From positions 248,001 through 312,000 of the forward strand of contig NZ_FOBX01000002.1 of assembly GCF_900109945.1 (NCBI RefSeq): a stretch of DNA of 64,000 nt, given 5' to 3'. This document shows positions 25,819 through 34,107 of the stretch, piece by piece. Each line of letters opens with the position of its first letter. Position 1 is the stretch's first letter. The notes below the pieces were generated by a model. It had not been told where the DNA came from, did not search any database, and saw only the letters and a program-made list of their open reading frames with translations. The stretch comes from Bradyrhizobium sp. OK095 (GTDB lineage Bacteria; Pseudomonadota; Alphaproteobacteria; Rhizobiales; Xanthobacteraceae). Made by a program: the position numbers and the translations under genes.

Positions 25819-26862
25819 ATGATCAAGCGGACCGCTTCTGCCCGCGCTGCGTCGGCGGTTGACCGCCGCGATTTCATTCGCCTTGCCGGCGCAACCGCGG
25901 CGGCATGGCTGACGCTAGGCGCAACGTCGGATCGCGTCCGGATCGTCGCCTCGTTGACGGCATTGCCGCTCGACGACGAACTAACCAGAAGGAGCATGAC
26001 CGAGAGTGCAACCACTCGCCTTGGTGGACTCATCGCTGGCTTGAGGCAGCGAGGCTGGGTCGAGGGAGTCAACTACCACTTCGAAATCCGTTCGAGTTTC
26101 GGCGGACCGGACAAATTGAAAGCCGCGGTGCAGGAGCTCATCGATCTCAAGCCCGACGTCATCCTGACCGGCTCGACCGGCGAAACCGCGGCCGTCATGG
26201 CGGCCACCAAGACGATCCCGATCGTTTTCGCGACCTCCAACGACCCTGTCGGCAATGGCTTCGTCGAAAGCCTCGCGCATCCCGGCGGCAACGTCACCGG
26301 CTTCACCAGCAGCACCGCAGAGATGGGCGGCAAATGGCTTCAGCTCATCCGGGAGGCTGTGCCGGATATCGCGCGCGTTGGCGTCCTGTTCAATCCGGCG
26401 AGCACGCCCCGCGCCGGGCGCTTCTACCTCGACTCCATCGAGCAGGAGGCCGCGGCATCCGGGGTCACCGTGGTCCTCGCGCCGGTCAGCACGGCAGCCG
26501 ACATCGACCGGGCGATCAGCCGATTTTCCGAATCACCGAAGGCCGCAATGATCTCACTCGTCGACAGCTTTCTGGTCGTCAACCGGCAGGCAATCGTAGC
26601 CACCACAGCGAAATACAGCGTCCCGATGATCTATCCGTTCCACTACTTCATGGATGCGGGCGGGCTGATGAGCTACGGGCCGACGCTGGAGGTGCGCTCG
26701 GCCGATTATGTCGATCTGATCCTGCGCGGCACCAAGGCCGGCGACCTCCCGGTGCAATCGCCGCGCAAATACGAGCTCCTGATCAACCGCACCGTTGCCA
26801 ACGCGCTCGGATTGACGATCCCGTTCACACTGCTCGCGCGCGCCGACGAGATCCGCGAGTGA
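25819..26862 (+). CDS. ABC transporter-type periplasmic substrate-binding protein (ABC_sub_bind family) with Tat-like signal
   Basis: The 347-aa protein has a twin-arginine-like leader (DRRDFIRLAGATAAAW). The body has the periplasmic-binding fold of the ABC_sub_bind group: LKPDVILTGSTGETAAV, TIPIVFATSNDPVG, LAHPGGNVTGF, VGVLFNPAS and PMIYPFHYFMDAGGLMSYGP, all typical landmarks. I chose the ATG at 25819 because the leader begins there; an ATG at 25783 would add 12 residues. No permease or ATPase gene is nearby. Instead its stop overlaps the GTG start of a hybrid sensor kinase, which suggests it delivers a ligand signal to that kinase rather than to a transporter. The ligand is unknown. Confidence 0.88.
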   Translation: MIKRTASARAASAVDRRDFIRLAGATAAAWLTLGATSDRVRIVASLTALPLDDELTRRSMTESATTRLGGLIAGLRQRGWVEGVNYHFEIRSSFGGPDKLKAAVQELIDLKPDVILTGSTGETAAVMAATKTIPIVFATSNDPVGNGFVESLAHPGGNVTGFTSSTAEMGGKWLQLIREAVPDIARVGVLFNPASTPRAGRFYLDSIEQEAAASGVTVVLAPVSTAADIDRAISRFSESPKAAMISLVDSFLVVNRQAIVATTAKYSVPMIYPFHYFMDAGGLMSYGPTLEVRSADYVDLILRGTKAGDLPVQSPRKYELLINRTVANALGLTIPFTLLARADEIRE

Positions 26863-29552
26863 ACGAAACTGTCGACCAGGGACATTTACGGACCCCTCCT
26901 GGCCGGCTGTTCCGGAAATATCTCTACTCGATCGTCGCACTCGCCTTTGCCGCGCTTGCCGTCAACACCGGCTTCGACGTCTGGTTCTCCTATCGCGAGC
27001 AGAAGCAGCTGCTGGCGGCAACCCAGCGCGAACAGGCTGCGTCCGCGGCCATTCAGATCGGCCAGTTCATCAGCCAGATCGAGACCCAGATCAGATGGCT
27101 CTCGCGCCTGCCTCCGGAGTTGTCGACCCATGAAGACGAGCGGCTGAACGCCATCCGCCTGCTGCGCCTCTCGCCTGCAATCGCGGAAATTATCGAGATC
27201 GACTCGCAGGGCCGCGAACAGTTGCGCGTGTCGCGCCGTGTCGCGGACAGGATCGGCAGCAACGCCGACCTTTCCGCCTCGCCGGCCTTCCGCGGCGCCA
27301 ACGAAAGCCGGACCTATTACGGGCCGGTCTACTTCTCTGGCGACACCGAACCGTTCATGACGCTCGCCGCGCGCAGTGGCGGCCGCAATCCCAATGTGGT
27401 TGTCGCCGAGGTCAATCTGCGTTTCATCTGGGACCTCGTCGCCGGGATCAGGGTTGGCAACACCGGCAAGGCCTATGTGGTCGATCGCATGGGCCTGTTG
27501 ATCGCTCATCCCGATCTGTGGCCGGCGTTGCGCCGCAGCGATCTCTCCGCGCATCCCGACGTCCGCGCCGCGCTCGATGGCGTGGGGCCGCCCGCAGGCG
27601 GCCTCGTCAAGGAGGATTTTTCAGGTCAGCGCGTGCTCTCGACCTATGCGACCGTACCATCGCTCGGCTGGCTGGTGTTCGTCGAGCTCCCGCTCAGCGA
27701 AGCCTACGCGCCGATCTACGCCTCGATCGGCCGCTCGACGTTTCTCCTGGTCGCCCTGCTGGTCTGCGCAGTGTTGGTGTCCCTCTGGCTCAGCCGTCGC
27801 ATGACCGTGCCGATCCAGATCCTGACGCAGGGCGCCCGGCGGATCGGCAGCGGCGACCTCGGCCTGCGGCTCGCGATCAAGACCGGCGACGAGCTGGAAG
27901 CGCTCGGCGACCAGTTCAACCGGATGGCCGCGCATTTGCGCGACTCCTATGCGACGCTCGAACGCAAGGTGATCGAGCGGACTTCCGAGCTCGAGAAGAC
28001 ACGCGATCACGCCCTTGCCGAGCATGACTCAGCCGAGCGCGCACGCAGAGCCGCCGTGCTGGCCAACGAAACCAAGTCGCGCTTCCTCGCCGTCGTCAGC
28101 CACGAGCTGCGCACACCGCTGAACGGCGTCATGGGCGTGCTGCAATTGCTGGACGACGGCAGCCTCGGCGAGGCGCAGCGCCGCCACCTCGCGACCGCCG
28201 CGGCATCTGGCGAAACGCTGATCGCACTGGTCGATGCCATCCTCGAATATGCCCGCCTGGAAGCCAGCACCGAAACGCTGGAGACGCGCGACTTCCATCT
28301 CGACCAATTGATCGAGACCGCCGCCGACCTGATGCGCCCGCAAGCCTTCGGCAAAGGACTGACATTCGAGCTCGCCTGCGATACGACCGTCAACACCTCC
28401 GTGCACGGCGATCCTGTCAGGCTCAACCGCATCCTGCTCAATCTGATCGGCAATGCGATCAAGTTCACCCCGCGCGGCGGGATCGCCCTGAAGGCGACGG
28501 CGGAGCAGCACGACGATCATATCCTGCTGCGCATCACAATCCGCGATACCGGCATCGGCATCGCACCCGACATGCACGAGCGAATTTTTGAGGATTTCGT
28601 CCAGGCCGACGACAGCATCGCGCGGCGATTCGGCGGCACTGGCCTCGGCCTCGCGATCGCGCGGCGCCTCACGCGCCTGATGCGCGGCGAGCTGACGGTG
28701 GAGAGCACGCCGGGCGCGGGCAGCATTTTCACGCTCCAGGTGCCGCTCGGCCGCGCGGCGAGCCGTCTCGCGCAAGGTGCGATTCCGCCACCGTCGCGGC
28801 AGCTCCGTGTGCTGCTGGTCGACGACGATCCCGTCAATTGCGAGGTCGGTGAAGCCATTCTGAACCGGCTCGGTCACCACCCCACCATCGCCAGGAATGG
28901 CGCATCGGCTGTCGCGCTTGCCCGCGATCAGGCGTTCGACATCATCCTGATGGATCTGCACATGCCAGACATGGACGGCGTGGAGGCAGCGTCGCGGATC
29001 GGCAAGCTCGATCTGCCAAGGATGCCGCGCATCATCGCCGTGACGGCCGACGCGTCGCCGAGCGCGCGCGAGCGGCTCGCCGGCGCAGGGATCGCCAAGG
29101 TCGTCAGCAAGCCGATCCTGATCAACGCCCTTCGCGAGGCGATCGAGGACGATCCGCAGGACGAGTCGACAGCAATGCAGCTCGCGGCAGGCGCGTTGAT
29201 CGACCGGCATTTCCTCGACGACCAGAAAGAACTCCTGGGACCAGTGCAAATCGCAAAGCTGCATCGTTTGCTGCAGGAGACGAGCGACAGACTGATCGAG
29301 GACATCGCCAAGGCCGCGGTAATTGGCGATCACAAGCAGCTCGCGCGGTTGCCCCATCAGCTCGGCAGCGCCGCCGGCGCACTCGGCCTCGTCCGCTTGT
29401 TCGAGCGCTGCCGCGAGGTCGAGCTGGCAGCGCCCTCGATGTCCCTGCCCGAGTGCCAGAGCGCCGCGCGCGAGCTAGCCGCGCTTCAGAGGACGTCGAT
29501 GAGCGCATTGGACAAATTGCTCCGGCCTGCGGAGCAGAGTTCGGTCAGCTAG
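26859..29552 (+). CDS. Hybrid sensor histidine kinase: Cache - HAMP - HisKA - HATPase - receiver - Hpt
   Basis: The 897-aa membrane phosphorelay protein begins at a GTG overlapping the previous stop (GTGA). TM1 is at about residues 21-43, followed by a periplasmic Cache-like sensor domain to about 285 and TM2 at 288-309. HAMP comes next. The kinase core has phosphoacceptor His415 in VVSHELRTPLNG, an N box LNLIGNAIKF and G boxes DTGIGI and GGTGLGLAI. A receiver carries Asp699 in LMDLHMPDMDG, and a C-terminal Hpt has His833 in LPHQLGSAAGALGL. All phosphotransfer residues are present. The architecture is TorS/ArcB-like and needs a separate response regulator, which is not encoded nearby. Coupling to the binding-protein gene suggests an indirect ligand sensor. 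The 235 bp after the stop hold no gene I can support. Confidence 0.93.
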   Translation: MNETVDQGHLRTPPGRLFRKYLYSIVALAFAALAVNTGFDVWFSYREQKQLLAATQREQAASAAIQIGQFISQIETQIRWLSRLPPELSTHEDERLNAIRLLRLSPAIAEIIEIDSQGREQLRVSRRVADRIGSNADLSASPAFRGANESRTYYGPVYFSGDTEPFMTLAARSGGRNPNVVVAEVNLRFIWDLVAGIRVGNTGKAYVVDRMGLLIAHPDLWPALRRSDLSAHPDVRAALDGVGPPAGGLVKEDFSGQRVLSTYATVPSLGWLVFVELPLSEAYAPIYASIGRSTFLLVALLVCAVLVSLWLSRRMTVPIQILTQGARRIGSGDLGLRLAIKTGDELEALGDQFNRMAAHLRDSYATLERKVIERTSELEKTRDHALAEHDSAERARRAAVLANETKSRFLAVVSHELRTPLNGVMGVLQLLDDGSLGEAQRRHLATAAASGETLIALVDAILEYARLEASTETLETRDFHLDQLIETAADLMRPQAFGKGLTFELACDTTVNTSVHGDPVRLNRILLNLIGNAIKFTPRGGIALKATAEQHDDHILLRITIRDTGIGIAPDMHERIFEDFVQADDSIARRFGGTGLGLAIARRLTRLMRGELTVESTPGAGSIFTLQVPLGRAASRLAQGAIPPPSRQLRVLLVDDDPVNCEVGEAILNRLGHHPTIARNGASAVALARDQAFDIILMDLHMPDMDGVEAASRIGKLDLPRMPRIIAVTADASPSARERLAGAGIAKVVSKPILINALREAIEDDPQDESTAMQLAAGALIDRHFLDDQKELLGPVQIAKLHRLLQETSDRLIEDIAKAAVIGDHKQLARLPHQLGSAAGALGLVRLFERCREVELAAPSMSLPECQSAARELAALQRTSMSALDKLLRPAEQSSVS

Positions 29553-29787
29553 GGAGGCTCAGACCGAGTTGCCGAGCCGCCCGGATTTGGCTCCCAGCGG
29601 CTGCGGAGGCACGGTCCAGCAATTGCAAGTGAATCCAAATTCTCGGTTTCAAGCCTGCTACGATCAATGTAGATATGGCATTGCTAATAGTACGGCTGGT
29701 CTGAGAAAAATTAAGTCCACAAAAACGCGCAGAGGACGGGCACCTCAATAGCTAGCTCTGCCACGACATTTAAGAGAGGATTTTTTC

Positions 29788-29985
29788 ATGCGGCTCATTG
29801 CATTGATCTTTATCACCGGGCTTGCCCTGAGCGGGCAAGCTTTCGCGCAAAAAACAAGCAGCGCGCCTCCTAAAGTTAAAACATGTACTTACGACCAATG
29901 TGTTTCAATCAACAAAGCTCGCGGGTGGGACAGCGCAGCGGCCAGCCGCTGGTGCAGCGCCAATCCCAACAAATGTGACAATTGA
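29788..29985 (+). CDS. Small exported four-cysteine peptide of unknown function
   Basis: The 65-aa protein has a signal peptide of 20 residues (cut after GQAFA) and a 45-residue mature part with four cysteines at 33, 38, 56 and 63. The pattern is C-x4-C ... C-x6-C, with the second pair inside RWCSANPNKC. The ATG at 29788 has AGAGGA 7 bases upstream, a strong ribosome site for so small a gene. I do not recognise a family. The mature chain looks disulfide-bonded and periplasmic or secreted. It sits in a stretch visibly richer in A and T than its neighbours, together with another small exported protein gene. Confidence 0.75.
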   Translation: MRLIALIFITGLALSGQAFAQKTSSAPPKVKTCTYDQCVSINKARGWDSAAASRWCSANPNKCDN

Positions 29986-30056
29986 TCTGACAGATGGGTT
30001 TACCGGAACTGATCATTTGATATGGTATTTTTGTTTCAACCTGGAGCTGATTGAAA

Positions 30057-30293
30057 ATGAAGAAGCTCCTTCTCGCTACGGCTATCCTGTTGATCGCAAC
30101 GTCCGCGCGCGCTCAACTTACTTCTGAGCCGGCGCCGGGTACCCTTCCGGCTGGTCAGAGCGTCCTCGTGGATGACGGTACCTGTGGACCGGGTAAGATC
30201 AAGAAAGTGACCGGTGGCAGCGATATCAACATGGCTACGGGGAAATCGCAAAAGGGCTCTGCTCGAAAAAGAACTTGCATCAAGAAGCCGTAG
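30057..30293 (+). CDS. Small exported protein, possible DUF6719-like
   Basis: The 78-aa product has a signal peptide (KKLLLATAILLIATSARAQ) and a mature part with GTLPAGQSVLVDDGTCGPG followed by IKKVTGG and a basic tail RKRTCIKKP. It has two cysteines that could form one disulfide. The VLVDDGTC-x-PG-x-IK-x-VTGG pattern reminds me of short exported proteins annotated as DUF6719 in Bradyrhizobium; this is from memory and is only tentative. I chose the ATG at 30057; a TTG at 30051 lies closer to the GGAG. The following 230 bp to the LysR gene hold nothing convincing. Confidence 0.7.
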   Translation: MKKLLLATAILLIATSARAQLTSEPAPGTLPAGQSVLVDDGTCGPGKIKKVTGGSDINMATGKSQKGSARKRTCIKKP

Positions 30294-30525
30294 CCAACAG
30301 CTGAAGGGCTGCATCAGGGGCAACTTCTTTGGCAATCATTTCGCGATGTGTTGCTGAGGCCAATTGATCGACCCCGACAACGGCTAGCGTTTCTAGGCAG
30401 TCTTTGGCATGGGAGCTGGAGCGTCTGCGTCTGGCCCGAAATCGTCGCACGGGTCGCTTCTCGGCGGCTGTTCGGGGGCAAGCAGACGTCGGCAAGCTGA
30501 CCGGTTGACAAGTCGTGCCCAGTCC

Positions 30526-31437
30526 TCAGCGCATCCGCGCGCCCGCCTCCTCCTCACGCCCAAACCGCTCCACCAGAAAATCAATGAACAGCCGCACCTT
30601 CACCGACAAATGCCGCGTCGGCGGATAGACCGCGTAGAGCGCGAGCGGCGGCGCAGAATACTTGTCCAGCACCGTACGCAGCTCGCTCTTTCGCAAGGCA
30701 TCGGCGGCGATGAACTCCGGGAGCAGCGCGAGCCCCCTGCCCATGATCGCGACGTCGCGCAGCACTTCGGCATTGTTGACGCAGAGCGACCAGGCCGGCT
30801 GGATCCAGTGATCGCCGTCGCTACCTGTGAGCTTCCACTGATTGCCGGTGAGCAGAAAACCGTAGGTTAGCGAAGTGTGCTCGCGCAGATCCTGCGGATG
30901 TTTTGGCGTGCCGTGACGCGCGAGATAATCGGGCGAAGCACAGATCATGCGTGCCACCGGCATGATTTTTCGCGCGATCAGGCTCGAGGACTCCAATTCG
31001 GCGATCCGCAGCGTCACGTCAAAACCGTCCTGGACGGGATCGAGCAGATCGTCGCTGAGCACGATCTGGAGCTGAAGCTCGGGATAGCGCGCCATGAAGT
31101 CTGCGAGCACGGGACCTAGCCGCATCGTGCCGAACGACATCGGCGCGTTGACGCGCAGCAGCCCCCGCGGCGCGGACTGGCCTTGCGTCACCGCCTGGTC
31201 AGCTGCCTCGATCTCCGAAAGGATCACGACCGCACGCTCGAAATAGCGCTGGCCGTTCTCGGTTGGGCTGGCGTGGCGGGTGGTCCGGTTCAGCAGCTGG
31301 ACGCCGAGGCTCTCCTCGAGGTCGGCGATGTATTTGCTGATTGCCGAGCGCGACAGCCGCAACTGCCGCCCGGCTTCGGCAAAACTGCCGCTTTCGACCA
31401 CTTTTACGAACGCCCGGAGGCTCGACACCTTATCCAA
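30526..31437 (-). CDS. LysR-family transcriptional regulator
   Basis: The 303-aa regulator has an N-terminal winged helix-turn-helix (FVKVVESGSFAEAGRQLRLS, then RSAISKYIADLEESLG) and a C-terminal effector domain from about residue 90. The closest feel is the CrgA/DsdC-like subgroup with LLRVNAPMSFG. The family-typical start falls on a TTG at 31437; a GTG three codons later is possible. It is divergent from a dioxygenase/esterase pair, with two palindromes between them that are good candidates for its binding sites. It probably controls that pair and itself. The inducer is not known; quinones or aromatic compounds are a reasonable inference from the targets. Confidence 0.92.
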   Translation of the reverse strand: MDKVSSLRAFVKVVESGSFAEAGRQLRLSRSAISKYIADLEESLGVQLLNRTTRHASPTENGQRYFERAVVILSEIEAADQAVTQGQSAPRGLLRVNAPMSFGTMRLGPVLADFMARYPELQLQIVLSDDLLDPVQDGFDVTLRIAELESSSLIARKIMPVARMICASPDYLARHGTPKHPQDLREHTSLTYGFLLTGNQWKLTGSDGDHWIQPAWSLCVNNAEVLRDVAIMGRGLALLPEFIAADALRKSELRTVLDKYSAPPLALYAVYPPTRHLSVKVRLFIDFLVERFGREEEAGARMR

Positions 31438-31450
31438 GGACCGGCCCCAG

Positions 31451-31508
31451 CGATTGTTTCCAAATCGTAGACATAGACGTCATATTTGCATGGATTGTCT
31501 CCAATCCA
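31451..31508. promoter_or_regulatory. Two palindromes, likely LysR binding sites
   Basis: The site at 31491-31508 is a perfect dyad TGGATTG-TCTC-CAATCCA. A related, weaker dyad CGATT-N7-AATCG lies at 31451-31467. Both contain GATTGTxTCCAA and their centres are about 40 bp apart, near four helical turns, as expected for the recognition and activation sites of a LysR tetramer. They sit in the 131-bp gap between the LysR gene and the dioxygenase gene. Confidence 0.65.
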
Positions 31509-31568
31509 AAGCGGAACGATACTTCCGGTTAGAGAGCAAGACCGCTCCCCTAATTCTGGAGGACGACA

Positions 31569-32507
31569 ATGTCTGGACTGCACCATGTCACCGCGATCGC
31601 CGGCGACCCGATCCGCAATTTCGGCTTTTACACCCGGGATCTAGGCCTGCGCTTCGTCAAGAAGACGGTCAATTTCGACGATCCCGGCACCTATCACTTC
31701 TATTACGGCGACGAGACCGGCCGCCCCGGCACCATCCTGACCTTCTTCCCCTGGGCCGGCGCACCGGCCGGCCGCCGCGGCGTCGGCGAGACCCATCAGA
31801 CCGCCTTCCGCGTGCCGCAGCGCTCGCTCGGCTACTGGACGCAGCGCTTCATCGAGAAGGGCATCGCCTTCGAGGCGCTAGAGAAGCGGTTTGGCGAGTC
31901 CGTGCTGCCGTTCACCGACCCCGACGGGATGGCGCTAGCGCTGGTCGGCATTCCCGGTGCCGAGAACGAGCCCGGTTGGAGCAATGGCGACGTGCCGGCC
32001 GAGCATGCGATCCGCGGCTTCCATGGCGTGACCTTGCTGCTCGACAGCGCGGCGAAGACGGCTGCCGTCCTCACCGACGTGTTCGGCTTCAAGGAGACGG
32101 CGCGCGAAGGCTCGGTGATCCGCTTCAAGGCCTCGGGCGACGTCGAAGGCAGCGTCGTCGACATCTACGAGGCCAAGGGCTTTTTGCGCGGCCATCAGGG
32201 TGGCGGCTCCGTGCATCACATCGCCTTCCGCGCGGCAGATGATGCCGAGCAAGGCCAGATGGCGCAAAAGCTCGTCACCAATCACGGCCTGCATCCGACC
32301 GAGCAGAGGGATCGCAACTATTTTCGTTCGATCTACTTCCGCGAACCCGGCGGCGTGCTGTTCGAGATTGCGACCGACATCCCCGGCTTCGCCGTCGACG
32401 AGCCCGTCGCGACGCTGGGACGCGACCTGAAGCTGCCGAGTTTCCTCGAAGCGCAACGCAAGCAGATCGAGGGTGTTCTGCCCAACCTCGAAGAAAGCGT
32501 GTCATGA
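31569..32507 (+). CDS. Ring-cleaving dioxygenase of the VOC/glyoxalase superfamily (MhqO-like)
   Basis: The 312-aa protein has two vicinal-oxygen-chelate modules. The first opens with SGLHHVTAIAGD, where a His probably binds metal. The second has RGFHGVTLLL, then VHHIAFRA, and the Glu ligand in GGVLFEIATD. This matches MhqO/LinE-like Fe(II) extradiol dioxygenases that cleave hydroquinones. The paired downstream gene encodes an MhqD-like hydrolase, as in the Bacillus mhq regulon. A GGAGG-type ribosome site precedes the ATG at 31569. Ring-cleaving chemistry is inferred from the family; the real substrate could be another quinol. Confidence 0.88.
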   Translation: MSGLHHVTAIAGDPIRNFGFYTRDLGLRFVKKTVNFDDPGTYHFYYGDETGRPGTILTFFPWAGAPAGRRGVGETHQTAFRVPQRSLGYWTQRFIEKGIAFEALEKRFGESVLPFTDPDGMALALVGIPGAENEPGWSNGDVPAEHAIRGFHGVTLLLDSAAKTAAVLTDVFGFKETAREGSVIRFKASGDVEGSVVDIYEAKGFLRGHQGGGSVHHIAFRAADDAEQGQMAQKLVTNHGLHPTEQRDRNYFRSIYFREPGGVLFEIATDIPGFAVDEPVATLGRDLKLPSFLEAQRKQIEGVLPNLEESVS

Positions 32508-33130
32508 CCGAGAGCACATTCATCCATCGTTTCGAGCCCGCGACCAACACGGGCTCCCATCCGCTGTTGCTGTTGCACGGCACCGGCGGCGACGAGAACG
32601 ACCTGCTCGGGCTCGGCAAGATGATCTCGCCCGGCGCCGCCCTGCTCTCGCCGCGCGGACGCGTGCTCGAGCACGGCATGCCGCGCTTCTTCCGCCGTCT
32701 CGCTGAAGGCGTGCTCGACGAGGAGGATGTGCGCAAGCGCGCAGCCGAACTCGGCGACTTCGTCACGGATGCGCGGCAGCGATACGGCATTGCAGCGCCG
32801 GTTGCGGTCGGCTTCTCCAACGGCGCCAACATCGCAGCCGCGCTGTTGCTGCTGAAGCCGGACGCGCTGGCGGGTGCGATCCTGCTCCGTGCCATGGTGC
32901 CATTGTCGGATCCGCCGAAGGCCAACCTTGCAGGCAAGCCAATCCTGCTGTTGTCCGGACAAGGCGACCCGATCGTGCCGGCGAGCAACTCGGCCCATCT
33001 TGCCGCGCTGCTGTCGCAGGCAGGCGCCAGCGTGACCCACAAGGTGCTGCCGGCGGGCCATCAATTGTCGCAGGCCGACGTGACGCTCGCCCGCAACTGG
33101 ATCGGCAACGTCGCGGCGGAAGCGGCGTGA
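32504..33130 (+). CDS. Alpha/beta hydrolase, phospholipase/carboxylesterase family (MhqD-like)
   Basis: The 208-aa cytoplasmic hydrolase begins in an ATGA overlap with the dioxygenase stop. It shows the oxyanion region LLLHGTGGDENDL, the nucleophile elbow GFSNGAN (Ser), GQGDPIVPA with the acid residue, and GHQLSQAD with the catalytic His. Length and motifs fit the small esterases that accompany MhqO-type dioxygenases. With its neighbour it probably handles quinone or aromatic stress products. A perfect hairpin follows the stop. Confidence 0.9.
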   Translation: MTESTFIHRFEPATNTGSHPLLLLHGTGGDENDLLGLGKMISPGAALLSPRGRVLEHGMPRFFRRLAEGVLDEEDVRKRAAELGDFVTDARQRYGIAAPVAVGFSNGANIAAALLLLKPDALAGAILLRAMVPLSDPPKANLAGKPILLLSGQGDPIVPASNSAHLAALLSQAGASVTHKVLPAGHQLSQADVTLARNWIGNVAAEAA

Positions 33131-33133
33131 ACC

Positions 33134-33173
33134 GCCGGGCGGCGCATCGTTCAACGACGATGCGCCGCCCGGC
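33134..33173. terminator. Perfect 17-bp hairpin between convergent genes
   Basis: The arm at 33134-33150 (GCCGGGCGGCGCATCGT) pairs without mismatch with 33157-33173 across a 6-base loop. It lies 3 bp after the esterase stop and 13 bp before the end of the convergent VOC gene, so it probably terminates both transcripts. No long T run follows on the plus strand. Confidence 0.8.
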
Positions 33174-33186
33174 TCCCTCAACCGGC

Positions 33187-34107
33187 CTAAAGCCCCGCGT
33201 GTTTGGCGGGCGCCGAGTGAATCTCGGCAACGTAGCCCCCCGGAAACCGCACCATCGCCGCAGTCCGGCCGTCCGACGTATAGGGCTCGATCAGAACCGA
33301 CACCCCGGCGGCCCTGGCCTTCGCGAGCGTTGCGTCCAGATCTGCCACCTCGTAGCCCGTGGTCTCGCGGCCATAAGGATACGGCAGGTGCCCGTCGGTG
33401 ACGAGAACGACCATCTTTCCGAACGCCGAATTGATACGGACTCGCCGATAGGTCCCTCCCGCTCTGCCGATTTCAAGCCCGGGCGCGGTCGCCGTCTCGG
33501 AGACGATCTTGCCCTGCGAGAATGCGAGGAAGCTGCGCAGGAATGCATCCGCCCGATCGACTGAGACGTAAACCCTGTTCTCGGGGATGTTCTCGAGCGC
33601 GGCGTAGTTCGGCTTTGTCGTGTGCCAGTAGAGCTGCAGGTTGATCCCGCCCGGCCACTGCACCACGGCGTCGCGGCCGATCGGATCGGGAAACGCCGAA
33701 ACGATGACGTCGGCCCCCGCAGCACGCGCGGCCTTGATCGCCACGTCAATATCGCTGACGAGATATCCGTTCCGCTCAGTGCCGAAAGGGTAAGGCACGG
33801 GCGTCTTGAAGCCGAACAGCGAGACCATCCCCACCGGCGTCTGAAGCAGTTGCGACGTCGTGCTGCTCGGGGTCGGCGTAACCGTCGCAACCACTTGCTT
33901 GGTGCTGTGGCCGCCGAAAGTCGCGAGAAAGCTCGCGACGAATCTGTCGACGTCATCCGGCGCGACATAGACGTGGGTCGTGTCGTATTGCGGCGCCACG
34001 GCCACCATCGGCCGGCTGGGTTTCGCTGCATTCTTTGCAAGTGCAGGCGCGCCGCCGGCAAGGGCTGTGAATGACAAGAGCAAAACGGAAGCCAACAGCC
34101 TCTTCAT
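33187..34107 (-). CDS. Exported protein with two VOC/glyoxalase-like domains
   Basis: The 306-aa product has a signal peptide (KRLLASVLLLSFTALAGG, cut near ALAK) followed by two VOC-like halves. The first has THVYVAPDDVDRFVASFLATF and GYLVSDIDVAIKAARAAGADV. The second has NRVYVSVDRADAFLRSFLAF and GYEVADLDATLAKARAAGVSV with RFPGGYVAEIHS. A His/Glu metal set is only partly evident, so it may bind a ligand rather than catalyse. The ATG at 34107 has GAGGAG 6 bases upstream; a TTG at 34113 is less likely. Exported VOC proteins are uncommon, and I cannot name its substrate. Confidence 0.85.
   Translation of the reverse strand: MKRLLASVLLLSFTALAGGAPALAKNAAKPSRPMVAVAPQYDTTHVYVAPDDVDRFVASFLATFGGHSTKQVVATVTPTPSSTTSQLLQTPVGMVSLFGFKTPVPYPFGTERNGYLVSDIDVAIKAARAAGADVIVSAFPDPIGRDAVVQWPGGINLQLYWHTTKPNYAALENIPENRVYVSVDRADAFLRSFLAFSQGKIVSETATAPGLEIGRAGGTYRRVRINSAFGKMVVLVTDGHLPYPYGRETTGYEVADLDATLAKARAAGVSVLIEPYTSDGRTAAMVRFPGGYVAEIHSAPAKHAGL

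Noticed and set aside
29569..29751. Short plus-strand frame of 60 codons between the kinase and the small peptide gene
   Set aside because: No ribosome site, no signal peptide and no recognisable pattern.
30280..30495. Short minus-strand frame of 71 codons after the small exported protein gene
   Set aside because: It has no convincing ribosome site and no recognisable motif, and overlaps the end of the neighbouring small gene.
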